A stretch of 64,000 bases of DNA. Source: JACSRF01 sp964504445 (GTDB lineage: Bacteria; Chloroflexota; Anaerolineae; Promineifilales; Promineifilaceae). Location: assembly GCA_964504445.1 (NCBI GenBank), contig CAZDEO010000022.1, positions 1 through 64,000 of the forward strand. Direction: 5' to 3'. The notes under the pieces were generated by a model. The model saw nothing but the letters and a program-made list of their open reading frames with translations, made no database searches and was not told the origin of the DNA. This document shows positions 26,050 to 35,115 of the stretch, in pieces (position 1 is the first letter of the stretch; every line of letters begins with the position of its first letter). The position numbers and the translations under genes are program-made.

Positions 26050-26101
26050 CCCGCATTTCCTGGCAGTGCCCATACAGGCATTGTATGGGTTCTAACTGTT
26101 T

Positions 26102-26818
26102 ATGAATCAACAAACAACCAGCGAAATTCGTATCAAAGGCATTCGAGATGGACTTTTGGTAACCCTGGGTGATGGTCTGTACACAGAGGTATTGGCCCAG
26201 TTAGACGCTGAGTTGGCAGCAAAGCAAGAATTTTTACAAGGCAGTCGCATTGCGCTAGATGTGGGGGAACGGCCGTTGCAGCGCGAACAGCTTGCCGAAA
26301 TACAACAGGTTTTTGCCCAAAACCGCCTACTGCTCTGGACGGTGCTGTCTAACAAAGAAACAACCAAAACAGCCGCCCGCGAACTGGAGCTAGCGATCCG
26401 TCTGCCTGGTAGCCAAACTGATTTAGAAGGCAACACCCTGGCCGTGGCTGCCCGCAACGACAATCACTACCTGGCAGAAACCACCATCTCTGGTGCATTG
26501 GTCCTTAAAGAAACCCTGCGGTCCGGACGCTCCGTGCATCATGATGGAGCCATCATCGTTTTAGGAGACGTAAATCCCGGGGCCGAGGTTATTGCTGCCG
26601 GGGACGTTTTAGTGTGGGGTCGGCTGCGGGGACTGGTTCACGCTGGGGCCTTGGGTGACGAAACGGCCGTCATCTGTGCCCTCGATCTCAGTCCCACCCA
26701 ACTCCGTATAGCCGATCAGATCGCTATTCCTCCCGAATCCCGGCGCCGCAAACCAGAACCAGAACAAGCAGCCATTCGCAACGGGCAAATCGTCGCCGAA
26801 TCTTGGCAAACAAAATAA
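26102..26818 (+). CDS. minC: Septum site-determining protein MinC
   Basis: 238 residues. The N-terminal domain (about 8-110, IRIKGIRDGLLVTLGD) is the FtsZ-antagonising part. The C-terminal beta-helix domain (about 125-215) carries ETTISGALVLKETLRSGRSV, VLGDVNPGAEVIAAGDVLVWGRLRGLVHAG and ALDLSPTQLRIAD, which bind MinD and dimerise. It prevents Z-ring assembly away from midcell. Length is normal and the gene leads a minC-minD-minE unit. The ribosome site is weak. Confidence 0.95.
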   Translation: MNQQTTSEIRIKGIRDGLLVTLGDGLYTEVLAQLDAELAAKQEFLQGSRIALDVGERPLQREQLAEIQQVFAQNRLLLWTVLSNKETTKTAARELELAIRLPGSQTDLEGNTLAVAARNDNHYLAETTISGALVLKETLRSGRSVHHDGAIIVLGDVNPGAEVIAAGDVLVWGRLRGLVHAGALGDETAVICALDLSPTQLRIADQIAIPPESRRRKPEPEQAAIRNGQIVAESWQTK

Positions 26819-26880
26819 GAATCAGGTACACAGACCTCATCACACAAAACAGTTACCTGGCATCCGGTATGGAGAATCTC

Positions 26881-27684
26881 ATGAGCGCAAAAGTGATAAC
26901 AGTTACCTCTGGTAAAGGGGGTGTGGGCAAAACCACCATCACCGCTAACCTTGCCTCGGCCCTGGCCATGCTAGACAAGCGTGTGGTAGCCATTGACGCC
27001 GACATTGGCCTGCGTAATCTAGATGTCGTCATGGGGCTAGAAAACCGCATTGTTTACGATCTCGTTGACGTGATTGAAGGGCGCTGCCGCCTGCGCCAGG
27101 CCATGATCAAAGACAAACGGCAGCCAGAACTTTACCTCATCCCCGCTGCCCAAACTCGTGACAAAATGGCCGTCAGTCCCTCGGATATGATTTTGGTCTG
27201 TGACCAACTGCGCCAGGAAATGGATTACATCATCATAGATTCCCCAGCTGGCATCGAACGAGGCTTCCGCAACGCCATCGCCCCCGCTGATCAAGTACTC
27301 GTTGTCACCAATCCAGAAGTTTCCTCCGTGCGCGACGCCGACCGCATCATCGGACTAATTGAAGCAGAGGAAAAGGGGCCAGGTTACCTCATTGTCAATC
27401 GCCTCAAGCCCACTATGGTTGCCCGTGGCGACATGCTTTCTGTAGAAGATGTACTGGATATCCTCGCCATTCAGCTTATCGGCGTCATTCCTGAAGATGA
27501 ATCCATTCTGGTTTCCACCAACCAGGGTCTACCCATCGCTATGACCAGCATCAATGGATCGAGCGCCGGTCAGGCATTTCGCAACGTAGCACAACGTCTC
27601 ACAGGGCAAGACGTGCCATTTTTGGACCTGACTGCAAGGCCTGGTTTGCGAGGCTGGTTGAAAGGGTTGATGGGCAGCCGTTAA
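26881..27684 (+). CDS. minD: Septum site-determining protein MinD
   Basis: 267 residues from ATG 26881 after GGAGAATCTC. The deviant Walker A is VTSGKGGVGKTTITANLA, with the switch regions DADIGLRNLDVVMGLENR and IIIDSPAGIERGF. The C-terminal amphipathic membrane-targeting helix (GLRGWLKGLMGSR) is present. This ATPase binds the membrane when ATP-bound, recruits MinC and is released by MinE. The gene lies 62 bases after minC and 13 before minE. It contains no ACGGCCGT octamer. Confidence 0.97.
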   Translation: MSAKVITVTSGKGGVGKTTITANLASALAMLDKRVVAIDADIGLRNLDVVMGLENRIVYDLVDVIEGRCRLRQAMIKDKRQPELYLIPAAQTRDKMAVSPSDMILVCDQLRQEMDYIIIDSPAGIERGFRNAIAPADQVLVVTNPEVSSVRDADRIIGLIEAEEKGPGYLIVNRLKPTMVARGDMLSVEDVLDILAIQLIGVIPEDESILVSTNQGLPIAMTSINGSSAGQAFRNVAQRLTGQDVPFLDLTARPGLRGWLKGLMGSR

Positions 27685-27697
27685 GGGAGGCAAGAGT

Positions 27698-27955
27698 ATG
27701 AGTTGGCTAGGACAGCTTTTTGGAAAAAAGGAAAAGAGTAGCTCGGTCGCCAAGAAACGGCTGCAAATGGTGTTGGTTCATGATCGCAATGATATTTCAC
27801 CAGGGCTATTGGAAATCATCAAAGATGACATCATTCAGGTCATAGTCAAGCACCTGGCTATTGATCCCGCAGCCGTAGAAGTGAACTTAAATCAAGAAGG
27901 CGCGGAAAGCTTTTTGGTAGCTGAAATTCCATTGCCCGGCAGTAACGGTCGGTAA
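27698..27955 (+). CDS. minE: Cell division topological specificity factor MinE
   Basis: 85 residues. The N-terminal MSWLGQLFGKKE is the membrane-binding helix. The anti-MinCD segment is AKKRLQMVLVHDRNDISPG, and the dimerisation half is LLEIIKDDIIQVIVKHLAIDP. It stimulates MinD ATPase and drives oscillation or gradient formation. The ribosome site GGGAGGCAAGAGT is strong. It completes a full Min system. Confidence 0.95.
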   Translation: MSWLGQLFGKKEKSSSVAKKRLQMVLVHDRNDISPGLLEIIKDDIIQVIVKHLAIDPAAVEVNLNQEGAESFLVAEIPLPGSNGR

Positions 27956-28094
27956 TCATCTCGGCAAGTATCTTAAGCGCAGCAACCGATTAGCCTCCTT
28001 ATTCATCTTTGGGGTGGGAAGTTTGTTTTGTGTCCCCTTAGGGTTTTGTAAAAACCATCGCCAAATTACTCTATTTTATTAAAATGATACTGAT

Positions 28095-29201
28095 ATGACT
28101 GATAGAACATCTGTCTGGCGGTATTTTGATATTTGGCTAGCTGCAGCCGTGCTGTTGTTAACTGCATACGGCATTCTCATGATTCGTAGTGCGGTGACTG
28201 GCGCCCCAGCCCTGGAAGAACACCCTATGCGCCAATTCTACTGGGCTATTGGGGGCGTCGTGGTCATGCTCGTCTTTGCCAGTATCGACTATCGCTACCT
28301 TGCCTCCGCTCACTGGTACATTTATGGCGTACTCGTACTATCTCTTGTCTTTGTGGTGGTCGCCGGGCAAATTAACAACGATGCTCGCCGCTGGATTAAC
28401 CTGGGATTTATTGAAATTCAACCCTCAGAATTTGGCCGGATTTTTTTAGCAATTACTTTTGCCCAATTTTTGGCCCAGCGTCGCAGCCGTATCAACCGAT
28501 TTTCCAATACGGTGACAACACTGGCTTACATTGGCCTGCCTGTAGGCCTTATCTTTCTGCAGCCGGATCTGGGAATGTCTATTCTCTTTTTGGTCATCTG
28601 GTTTGTCATGATATGGCTAGCGGGGTTGCCGCTTTCTCATTTTGTCACTCTGGCCATTGTTGGCTTTATTGGGATCAGCTTGATCTACCCCAATTTGGCT
28701 ACGTATCAAAAAGAGCGCATTACCACATTCCTCAACCCAGAGGCTGCTGATGAAGAGGATGTGTTCAACGTAGATCAGGCCGTTATCAGCGTAGGCACGG
28801 GAGGGCTGTTTGGCAAGGGGTATTTGCAAGGCACGCAAAGCCAGCTGGGCTTTCTGCGCGTACAGCATACCGACTTCATCTTTTCTGTGCTTACCGAAGA
28901 AATGGGCCTGGTTTTTGGTTCACTGATAGTGCTAACTTTAATGGGCTTTATTCTTTGGCGCATTCTGCGGGTCGCCAATCTCACGCCAGATCCCGTGGGG
29001 AAGCTGTTGTGCATTGGCATTGCGGCAATTCTGTTCTTTCAGACAATGGTGAGTGTGGGCATGAATGTGCGTTTGTTGCCGGTTACTGGCCTGACGCTAC
29101 CCTTTGTTAGTTATGGGGGTAGCTCGCTGATCACGCTGTTCATTGCTATTGGTGTGGTACAATCGGTCCTCATGCGGCACCGCAAACAAGACTTTGGGTA
29201 A
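28095..29201 (+). CDS. rodA: RodA/FtsW-family SEDS peptidoglycan glycosyltransferase
   Basis: 368 residues with about ten transmembrane helices. SEDS hallmarks are INNDARRWINLGFIEIQPSEFGRI, QPDLGMSILFLVIWFVM, the cytoplasm-distant loop FLRVQHTDFIFSVLTEEMGL, and PFVSYGGSSLITLFIAIGVVQS at the C-terminus. It polymerises lipid II during elongation (RodA) or division (FtsW). The Asp in QPSEF-QPDLG and the length favour RodA. There is no Shine-Dalgarno before the ATG; an AT-rich stretch immediately upstream may be a promoter, so a very short leader is possible. It is placed between minE and gltX. Confidence 0.92.
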   Translation: MTDRTSVWRYFDIWLAAAVLLLTAYGILMIRSAVTGAPALEEHPMRQFYWAIGGVVVMLVFASIDYRYLASAHWYIYGVLVLSLVFVVVAGQINNDARRWINLGFIEIQPSEFGRIFLAITFAQFLAQRRSRINRFSNTVTTLAYIGLPVGLIFLQPDLGMSILFLVIWFVMIWLAGLPLSHFVTLAIVGFIGISLIYPNLATYQKERITTFLNPEAADEEDVFNVDQAVISVGTGGLFGKGYLQGTQSQLGFLRVQHTDFIFSVLTEEMGLVFGSLIVLTLMGFILWRILRVANLTPDPVGKLLCIGIAAILFFQTMVSVGMNVRLLPVTGLTLPFVSYGGSSLITLFIAIGVVQSVLMRHRKQDFG

Positions 29202-29211
29202 AGTAAGCGAT

Positions 29212-29252
29212 TAGCCGTTAGCTCTTAGCCAAGTGCGAACAGCTAACGGCTA
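29212..29252. repeat. Short-word inverted repeat between rodA and gltX
   Basis: A perfect 12-bp inverted repeat TAGCCGTTAGCT (29212-29223) / AGCTAACGGCTA (29241-29252) with a 17-base loop, of the same TTAGC word family as 4535-4612. There is no T-tract. The last word also supplies the AAGGCTAA that precedes gltX. Confidence 0.85.
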
Positions 29253-29267
29253 GCCAACAAAGGCTAA

Positions 29268-30752
29268 ATGATGAGTGTAAGAGTACGTTTTGCCCCTAGT
29301 CCCACGGGGTATTTACATATTGGTGGGGCACGTACGGCTTTGTTTAACTGGCTGTTTGCCCGCAAGCATGGCGGGCAATTTGTTTTACGCATTGAGGATA
29401 CGGACCAGAAGCGCACAGTCCCTGGGGCGCTTGAGGCGATTATGGATGGCTTGCGCTGGCTGGGGCTGGATTGGGACGAGGGACCTGACGTGGGCGGCCC
29501 TTATGGCCCTTATGTGCAAACGGAGCGGGCTGGTTTGTACCAGAAATGGGCGTACTCGTTGGTTGCGCAAGGGCAGGCGTATAAATGTTTTTGTACGCCG
29601 GAGGAGTTGGCAGCGATGCGGGAGGAGCAGAAAGAGAAGCGGCTGCCGTTGGGGTACAACGGCCGTTGCCGCCACCTCATCCCGGCCCAAATTGCAGAAA
29701 AGGAAGCGGCTGGCCTAGAATACGTCATTCGCTTCAAAATGCCCCAAGATGGCGAAACCACCATTCACGACGCTATTCGTGGCCCCATTACCTACCAAAA
29801 CAGCCAGATTATCGACGCCGTCTTGCTCAAATCTGACGGGCTGCCCACATACCACCTGGCCAACGTGGTAGACGACCACTTCATGGACATTACCCACATC
29901 ATGCGCGCCGATGAGTGGATTAACACCGCCCCCCTGCACATCAATCTATACCACGCTTTTGGCTGGGAAATACCCCAATACGCCCACCTATCCCTGGTGA
30001 TGAACCCCAGCGGAAAAGGCAAGCTTAGCAAGCGTACCCAATCCTTTGATGATGATGGGCAGCAGGTATTGATAAAGGTGGAGGAGTTCCAGGAAGCAGG
30101 CTTCCTGCCGCAGGCGGTGGTGAACTTTTTGGCCAATGTGGGCTATGCCACAGGCGATGATCGTGAAATTTTTACCATTCAGGAAGCCATTGCCAACTTT
30201 AAGCTGGAGAATATTAACCCTGCTCCGTCACGGCTACCTTACAGCAAGCTAGAGTGGCTGAATGGGCAGTATATTCAGGAAATGGAACCGGTGGCATTGG
30301 CGCAAGCGGTCAAGCCTTTCCTGGACGCCCAAGGGTTTGAGGTAAACGCGGAGGCACTGTTGGTGGTGATGCCGGCGATGCGCAAACGGCTGAAGCGGCT
30401 GCCGGAGGCCATTGAGTTTTTGCGCTTTTTATTTGCTGACGTGCCGCTGCAAGCCACGGCCGTTGACCTGACCCACAAGCAGATGCCTTACGCAGCCGCC
30501 AAATTGGCTTACCAGCAAGCACGAGACTTTGTCGCCACGGTGGAGCCCTTCAATCTGGAAACACTTAGTGCCGGGCTGCTGAAAATAGGGGAAAGCGCCA
30601 CAGAAAATGGCAAAGCTGGCCCCTTCTTAGGGCAACTGCGCTATGCCCTCACCGGACAGCAGGTGTCCCCGCCGCTGTTTGAGTCTATGGTGGCTTTAGG
30701 CCGCACGCGCACGTTGGCGCGGCTGGATGAAGTGCTGGCCCTATTTGCATAA
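29268..30752 (+). CDS. gltX: Glutamyl-tRNA synthetase
   Basis: 494-residue class I synthetase. The HIGH motif appears as PSPTGYLHIGGARTALFNWL, and the KMSKS-like motif as GKGKLSKRTQSFDD. GluRS-specific LRIEDTDQKR, DGLPTYHLANVVDDH and MRADEWINTAPLHINLYHAFGW are present. It charges tRNA-Glu (possibly also tRNA-Gln if the cell uses an amidotransferase). ATG 29268 and ATG 29271 are adjacent. It ends in a clear terminator. Confidence 0.96.
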   Translation: MMSVRVRFAPSPTGYLHIGGARTALFNWLFARKHGGQFVLRIEDTDQKRTVPGALEAIMDGLRWLGLDWDEGPDVGGPYGPYVQTERAGLYQKWAYSLVAQGQAYKCFCTPEELAAMREEQKEKRLPLGYNGRCRHLIPAQIAEKEAAGLEYVIRFKMPQDGETTIHDAIRGPITYQNSQIIDAVLLKSDGLPTYHLANVVDDHFMDITHIMRADEWINTAPLHINLYHAFGWEIPQYAHLSLVMNPSGKGKLSKRTQSFDDDGQQVLIKVEEFQEAGFLPQAVVNFLANVGYATGDDREIFTIQEAIANFKLENINPAPSRLPYSKLEWLNGQYIQEMEPVALAQAVKPFLDAQGFEVNAEALLVVMPAMRKRLKRLPEAIEFLRFLFADVPLQATAVDLTHKQMPYAAAKLAYQQARDFVATVEPFNLETLSAGLLKIGESATENGKAGPFLGQLRYALTGQQVSPPLFESMVALGRTRTLARLDEVLALFA

Positions 30753-30768
30753 GCCAGCGAATATCCAC

Positions 30769-30800
30769 AAAAAAAGCCCCGCGCAATGGGGGGCTTTTTT
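30769..30800. terminator. Intrinsic terminator after gltX
   Basis: AAAAAAAGCCCC-gcgcaatg-GGGGGCTTTTTT. It is symmetrical enough to serve both gltX and the convergent gene at 30822. Confidence 0.9.
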
Positions 30801-30821
30801 CTTTCCCAAAAGACGCTGCTG

Positions 30822-31331
30822 TTATCCACTCCGCCGCTGTATTTTTACATAGGTTAATAGCAGCAGGACGGCAAAAAGGCTGGCGACGAAGCCAGGCAAA
30901 GAATTCGGGGTGGCACCGGCGCTTTGCAGATTAATAACCGTGGGGCCGGTATTTGTGCTGATGTTATCCATTGGGAAATAACTGCGGGTCTCCCTGCTTT
31001 GCATAAACAAATCCGGAAATGATTGATATGGTGGTCTACCATTACCCCCATCATTAAAGCGGATGAGTAGGGAAACGGCCGTATTATTGTCAGGTGAAGT
31101 TGAAAAAAGCACACGAAACGTATGCTGACCAGCCGGAATGACAGTTCCATCCCCATTCAGTAACTGATTGGGCACGCCATCGACGGTGCCAATCATGTAA
31201 ATGGTAAAACCATGTTGCCACGGCGCACCATAGGCATCATAAACCGCGCCACTTACTCCAGACCAGGCAAAGGTTGGGGTCGCTAACAATAGTAGAGTAA
31301 AAAGCGAAAACAATATAGCTAGTTTTTTCAT
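30822..31331 (-). CDS. Secreted protein with C-terminal membrane anchor, unknown function
   Basis: 169 residues. The N-terminal signal peptide MKKLAILFSLFTLLLLATPTFA is followed by a ~115-residue extracellular beta-rich region (VSGAVYDAYGAPWQHGFTIY suggests a carboxypeptidase-regulatory-like start). It ends with a hydrophobic segment and basic tail, NSLPGFVASLFAVLLLLTYV then KIQRRSG. The LPGF ahead of the helix recalls a sorting or rhomboid-type C-tail but is not a canonical LPxTG. It converges with gltX and opens the surface-protein island. No known family was recognised. Confidence 0.7.
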   Translation of the reverse strand: MKKLAILFSLFTLLLLATPTFAWSGVSGAVYDAYGAPWQHGFTIYMIGTVDGVPNQLLNGDGTVIPAGQHTFRVLFSTSPDNNTAVSLLIRFNDGGNGRPPYQSFPDLFMQSRETRSYFPMDNISTNTGPTVINLQSAGATPNSLPGFVASLFAVLLLLTYVKIQRRSG

Positions 31332-31477
31332 TAGAATTATTCCTCAACATAAACTCCTTTGTTGGATCATGATAAACTGTGTCGAGTTTTTGGTAAATAG
31401 CACCAAAGTAGCAGGATAAAAATCAGAGCCAGTTATCTTACAAGGTGGTGTCAGCCATTTACCTATTAAATTCCTGA

Positions 31478-31492
31478 CCGGTTTGTTACCGG
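31478..31492. promoter_or_regulatory. Inverted repeat upstream of bcp
   Basis: CCGGT-ttgtt-ACCGG lies 39 bases upstream of the peroxiredoxin ATG in an otherwise featureless 200-base divergent spacer. It may be an operator; no regulator is identified. Confidence 0.3.
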
Positions 31493-31530
31493 CACCTTAC
31501 TCAACAGGCTAAATTTTATATGGAGGATGT

Positions 31531-31989
31531 ATGTTACAAATTGGTGAAATAGCTCCAGACTTCGCACTGGTATCAGATGAAGGGAAAACGGTAAATCTTG
31601 CCGATTTTCGTGGGCAGCAAGTTATTCTGTTCTTTTACCCCAAGGCCGGCACATCTGGCTGCACCACCCAGGCGTGCGGCTTCCGCGACAGCTTCCCCGT
31701 TATTGAGGCTGCTAACGCCACCGTGCTAGGTATTAGCCCCGACGAGCCAGACAAGCTGGCAAAATGGAAGGCCAAAGAGAATCTGCCCTACACCCTGCTC
31801 TCTGACCCCGACCACGCCGTGGCTGAAGCTTATGGCGTATGGGGCGAAAAGAAGATGTACGGCAACACCTTCATGGGCATCATTCGCAGCCACTTTGTGG
31901 TTGATGCTGAAGGGAAGCTGGCGGACATGCAGGTGAAAATTAGCCCCAAAGATAGCGTGGCGAAAGCGGTCAACTTTTTGGAACAGTAG
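31531..31989 (+). CDS. bcp: Peroxiredoxin, BCP/PrxQ type
   Basis: A 152-residue thiol peroxidase that reduces H2O2 and alkyl hydroperoxides. The active site FFYPKAGTSGCTTQACGFRD gives the peroxidatic Cys44 and a resolving Cys49 five residues on, as in the atypical 2-Cys PrxQ/BCP group. LGISPDEPDKLAKWKAKENL and a conserved YGVWGEKKMYG follow. The ATG follows TGGAGG. It is a single-gene unit, converging with the membrane protein at 31996 with a 6-base gap. Confidence 0.95.
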   Translation: MLQIGEIAPDFALVSDEGKTVNLADFRGQQVILFFYPKAGTSGCTTQACGFRDSFPVIEAANATVLGISPDEPDKLAKWKAKENLPYTLLSDPDHAVAEAYGVWGEKKMYGNTFMGIIRSHFVVDAEGKLADMQVKISPKDSVAKAVNFLEQ

Positions 31990-31995
31990 CCGGCG

Positions 31996-34900
31996 TTAAC
32001 GGGTAATGGTGAAGAGGGGGACGCGGTTGTCTGGATAAGGGGCAACGGCCGTTGCCCTCCTAGCTACCAACTGCGGAAACTGCTCCCCCAAATTTTCATA
32101 CCAACCCACCAGCACCCGGTACTCCCCAGCTGCCAGGGTGGACAAGTCCAGTGTCACCGCATCGGGTACAACTTCCGTAGGCAGCCATTGGCTAGTGGGA
32201 TAACTGTTAGCCTGAGGCATGGCATCGTTCTGGGCCACAAGCTGCCCCTGAGCATTCAGCACGTGCACAAAGCGGGTGTAGTTCCGCGCCATCGTTGCCA
32301 ACCCCTGCCAATAGAGGGTCAGGGTCACGGCCGTTTCCATTTCCACCAACTCATACCCTTGAAGAGCGAACACCGGCATCTCCTCAGCCAAGAAAACGGC
32401 CGTTGCCCCCGTCACCCCCTCCGGCAAAGCAAACAACCGCTCATTTTCCACAAACCGCCACACCTGCCCCGTCTGCTCCAGCCTGCCCAGCCGCCGATAC
32501 AATACCGACTCCCCGCCAATCTCATACAACTGCGCCATCAGCGCTACCCGTTCCGGCATATTCTGCGGCAGCGCCATAGCCAGCCAATCATCCACCCACA
32601 CCCCCGGCAGCCACAAGCTGCTGGGCAAAAAGCCATATCCCGGCTGCGTGTCAAAATGGGTGCGCAAATTGCCCGCCTCATCCAGCAGGCGCAAAGAGAC
32701 GTTGTAGTTTTGGCTTAACGGCCGTGCCGTCCCCCACGCCAACTGCACCGCCAGCCAGCCAGCCCCAGCCTGCACCATAACCGGCTTCACATCCAGCTCC
32801 CCGGTTATCTCAGACCGCTCACTATTTGCCGCCAGCACCCGCACCGGACGCAAATACAACGCCCCCCGCCGCAAGCCAGAAGAGGTCAATGCCCCATAAG
32901 GCGGCAAATCTCCCACCTGCAGGCGGAGAACATACAAACCGGGCGGCGCATTTTCGGGAATAGTCAGCGCATACGCCCAAAACGATTCCTGGCGCAGCGG
33001 CAGCGCGCGCGCTACAGGCATAGCCGCCGCTTCGTCCCAGCGCAGCGCTGCCGGCGTCAGCAGCGCCATTTCCGTAAAATACCCCTCCAGCCCACTGGCA
33101 GTCATTTGCACTGTCAGGGTTTCTCCGGGGGCTACCGTTTCCCGGTCATAGCGGTATTCGTGCAGCGTAGCCCCGTTGCTAAAGGGAATCCCCGCAGGCG
33201 CGTGATGCAGGTAGCCCATTTGGGCAAAATCCCAGGTCAAATCGGTGTTGGCCAGGGTGGGTTGGGGCCACAGCCAGGCCACCAGTGCCAGCCCGGCTAT
33301 CCCCGCCAACGCCAACATCCATTGTCGCCACAACGGCCGTTTCCCCCGCCACAGTAGCCCCAAAACCAGCGCCAATGCCCCCAGCGAGACCCCCTCTGCC
33401 GCCAGGCGCAGGGGCGTGCGCGCCAGGCGCAGCGTCACCGTGTGGTTACCCGGTGGCAAGTCCAGGGCGATGAGGCCGCTGCCCGGCGACGGCCGTATCG
33501 CCACCGCCGCGCCATCCACCTGCGCCCCCCAGCCGGGCCAGTGCAGGGTAGTAAATTGCACCGTGCTGGGGGCAACGGCCGTTACCCGCCACACCTGCTG
33601 CGTCGTCGAAAAGCGCACCAATTCACTGCCCGCCAACTCTCCCACCAAGGCCCGCACCTCGTGCCGCTGCCCCCTGTTTAACCATTGGCTGGTGTAAGGG
33701 CGGGGCGTCACCGTGGGCGGCAAATATTCTGCGCTCACCGTGGTGCCAATGTTGCCCGTAAACCATTCATATTGGGCCAGCTTTTCCGCCGTCACGTCGG
33801 CATCGGTCAGGGGTAAATGGTCAGGGCGCAGCGCCCCCAGCCCGCTGGCAGCCAGCAGCGCCACCACCAGCGGCGCCACCACCCGTCTAGGTGGCAACAG
33901 CGCCAGTCCCCCCGCCGCCAGCGCTGCGGCAAAAGCCTGCACCGACAAAAAGCGCCACGGGAACTGGGTAAAGGGCAGCAGGGGCAAATGGTCCCACAAC
34001 GACCGTGACAGCGGCGTGATCATGAAGGTGGCAACGAGCAGGGTTAGTATGGTGAAGAGCAGGGGGGCAGAAGAGTGGAGGAGCAGAGGAGCAGGAGAAC
34101 GCTTTCCTCTTGTTTTGGCTATCAAGATAACCAGGCCCAGCACGGCCGTTGCCGCCTGCACCAGCCCCATGCGAAAAGCCCTGCCCCCCGCCACGTCATA
34201 GTCAAAGAAAAAGCCGCCCTGTACCAAATCTGCGCCGCGAAAATGGTTGCTGTAATGAAAATACCCCTCCGTTACCGGACCAAGCTGCGCCAGCGACTGC
34301 TCGCCCAGGGCGGGCACAAAAAACCAGGCCGCCAGCGCCAGACCCAGCAGCAAAGCCATCGCCAGGGGCAAGAAATTAGCGCTGGCAAACCGAAAAGTGG
34401 CCCTTGGCCCTTGACCCTTGACCCTTGACCATTTCAGCAAAATGTAAAGCAGCAGGAAAGGGGAAAAAATGAGCGCAGAGATGTTGTGGCTTAACACCAG
34501 GGCGGCATAGGCCAGGGCCAGCCCGGCCACCGCCCGCCCTTTGCCGGGCGCGGCCTGCTCCGCGCCAATTACCCCATCGGCGGCCAAAAGGAGCCAGGGA
34601 TACCAGGCCATGGCCCAAAACTCGGCCAGGGAGTCGCCGCGCACGTACACGTTGACCATGTGGAAGGGGGCAAAGGTATAGGCAACGGCCGTTACCATCC
34701 CCACCCACTTGCTTTTAAACCAGCGCCGCGCCAGGCCAAACATACCCCCCGCCGCCACCACAAACCCGGCTACCTGGGCGGCTTTAATCGCCCCCACGTA
34801 GCTAAAACCCATGAAGCGGAAAACGGCCGTGATGTAAATGGAAAGCGGCGCATAAAAGTTAAAAAAGGGATACCCATACCCATAATTGGCATCCCGCATC

Positions 34901-35088
34901 CAGCGCACCGGAAAATGCCCATCCCGCAGCGCCGTTTCCAACTGCTGCACCCGTTGCAGCAAAAAAGGGCTGTCCCCGCCGCCGCGGGTATTCAGCAGCC
35001 CTGGCTCTGCCAGCAAAGGGAAAGCGGCTGCCAGCGCCAACACGCCAACAGCCGCCACAAACCAGTTAAATCGCTTCCCGGCCAACAA
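31996..35088 (-). CDS. Large GT-C-like membrane protein (PTPS-related type) with C-terminal beta modules
   Basis: 1030 residues. After TM1, the segment GGGDSPFLLQRVQQL...GHFPVRWMRDANYGYGYPFFNFYAPL matches the membrane family annotated '6-pyruvoyl-tetrahydropterin synthase-related'. The name is historical and these look like GT-C glycosyltransferases. About 12-14 helices fill the first 600 residues. The C-terminal half is extracytoplasmic and beta-rich, including TLTLYWQGLATMARNYTRF and GEYRVLVGWYENLG, which match modules in the proteins at 18271 and 37327. It contains about ten ACGGCCGT octamers and two in-frame word repeats. It is probably involved in surface glycan or glycoprotein assembly. 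Confidence 0.72.
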   Translation of the reverse strand: MLAGKRFNWFVAAVGVLALAAAFPLLAEPGLLNTRGGGDSPFLLQRVQQLETALRDGHFPVRWMRDANYGYGYPFFNFYAPLSIYITAVFRFMGFSYVGAIKAAQVAGFVVAAGGMFGLARRWFKSKWVGMVTAVAYTFAPFHMVNVYVRGDSLAEFWAMAWYPWLLLAADGVIGAEQAAPGKGRAVAGLALAYAALVLSHNISALIFSPFLLLYILLKWSRVKGQGPRATFRFASANFLPLAMALLLGLALAAWFFVPALGEQSLAQLGPVTEGYFHYSNHFRGADLVQGGFFFDYDVAGGRAFRMGLVQAATAVLGLVILIAKTRGKRSPAPLLLHSSAPLLFTILTLLVATFMITPLSRSLWDHLPLLPFTQFPWRFLSVQAFAAALAAGGLALLPPRRVVAPLVVALLAASGLGALRPDHLPLTDADVTAEKLAQYEWFTGNIGTTVSAEYLPPTVTPRPYTSQWLNRGQRHEVRALVGELAGSELVRFSTTQQVWRVTAVAPSTVQFTTLHWPGWGAQVDGAAVAIRPSPGSGLIALDLPPGNHTVTLRLARTPLRLAAEGVSLGALALVLGLLWRGKRPLWRQWMLALAGIAGLALVAWLWPQPTLANTDLTWDFAQMGYLHHAPAGIPFSNGATLHEYRYDRETVAPGETLTVQMTASGLEGYFTEMALLTPAALRWDEAAAMPVARALPLRQESFWAYALTIPENAPPGLYVLRLQVGDLPPYGALTSSGLRRGALYLRPVRVLAANSERSEITGELDVKPVMVQAGAGWLAVQLAWGTARPLSQNYNVSLRLLDEAGNLRTHFDTQPGYGFLPSSLWLPGVWVDDWLAMALPQNMPERVALMAQLYEIGGESVLYRRLGRLEQTGQVWRFVENERLFALPEGVTGATAVFLAEEMPVFALQGYELVEMETAVTLTLYWQGLATMARNYTRFVHVLNAQGQLVAQNDAMPQANSYPTSQWLPTEVVPDAVTLDLSTLAAGEYRVLVGWYENLGEQFPQLVARRATAVAPYPDNRVPLFTITR
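34054..34103. repeat. In-frame short-word repeat, GGAGCAGAGGAGCAG family
   Basis: GGCAGAAGAGTGGAGGAGCAGAGGAGCAGGAG-type words within the membrane gene. On its strand they encode a Pro/Ser/Leu stretch (APLLLHSSAPLLF) ahead of a helix. A complementary tract occurs at about 44088-44130 in the protein at 43110. Confidence 0.75.
34397..34433. repeat. In-frame short-word repeat, CCCTTGA family
   Basis: GGCCCTTGGCCCTTGACCCTTGACCCTTGACC is a 7-bp-period tandem (CCCTTGA) encoding WSRVKGQGPRA in a cytoplasmic loop. Confidence 0.85.
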
Positions 35089-35115
35089 GCACCTGAGAGA
35101 CAGGGTAGCCCTGCG

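Noticed and set aside
29212..29252. Intrinsic terminator between rodA and gltX
   Set aside because: The inverted repeat lacks a T-tract and consists of words found at other spacers, so it is listed as a repeat.
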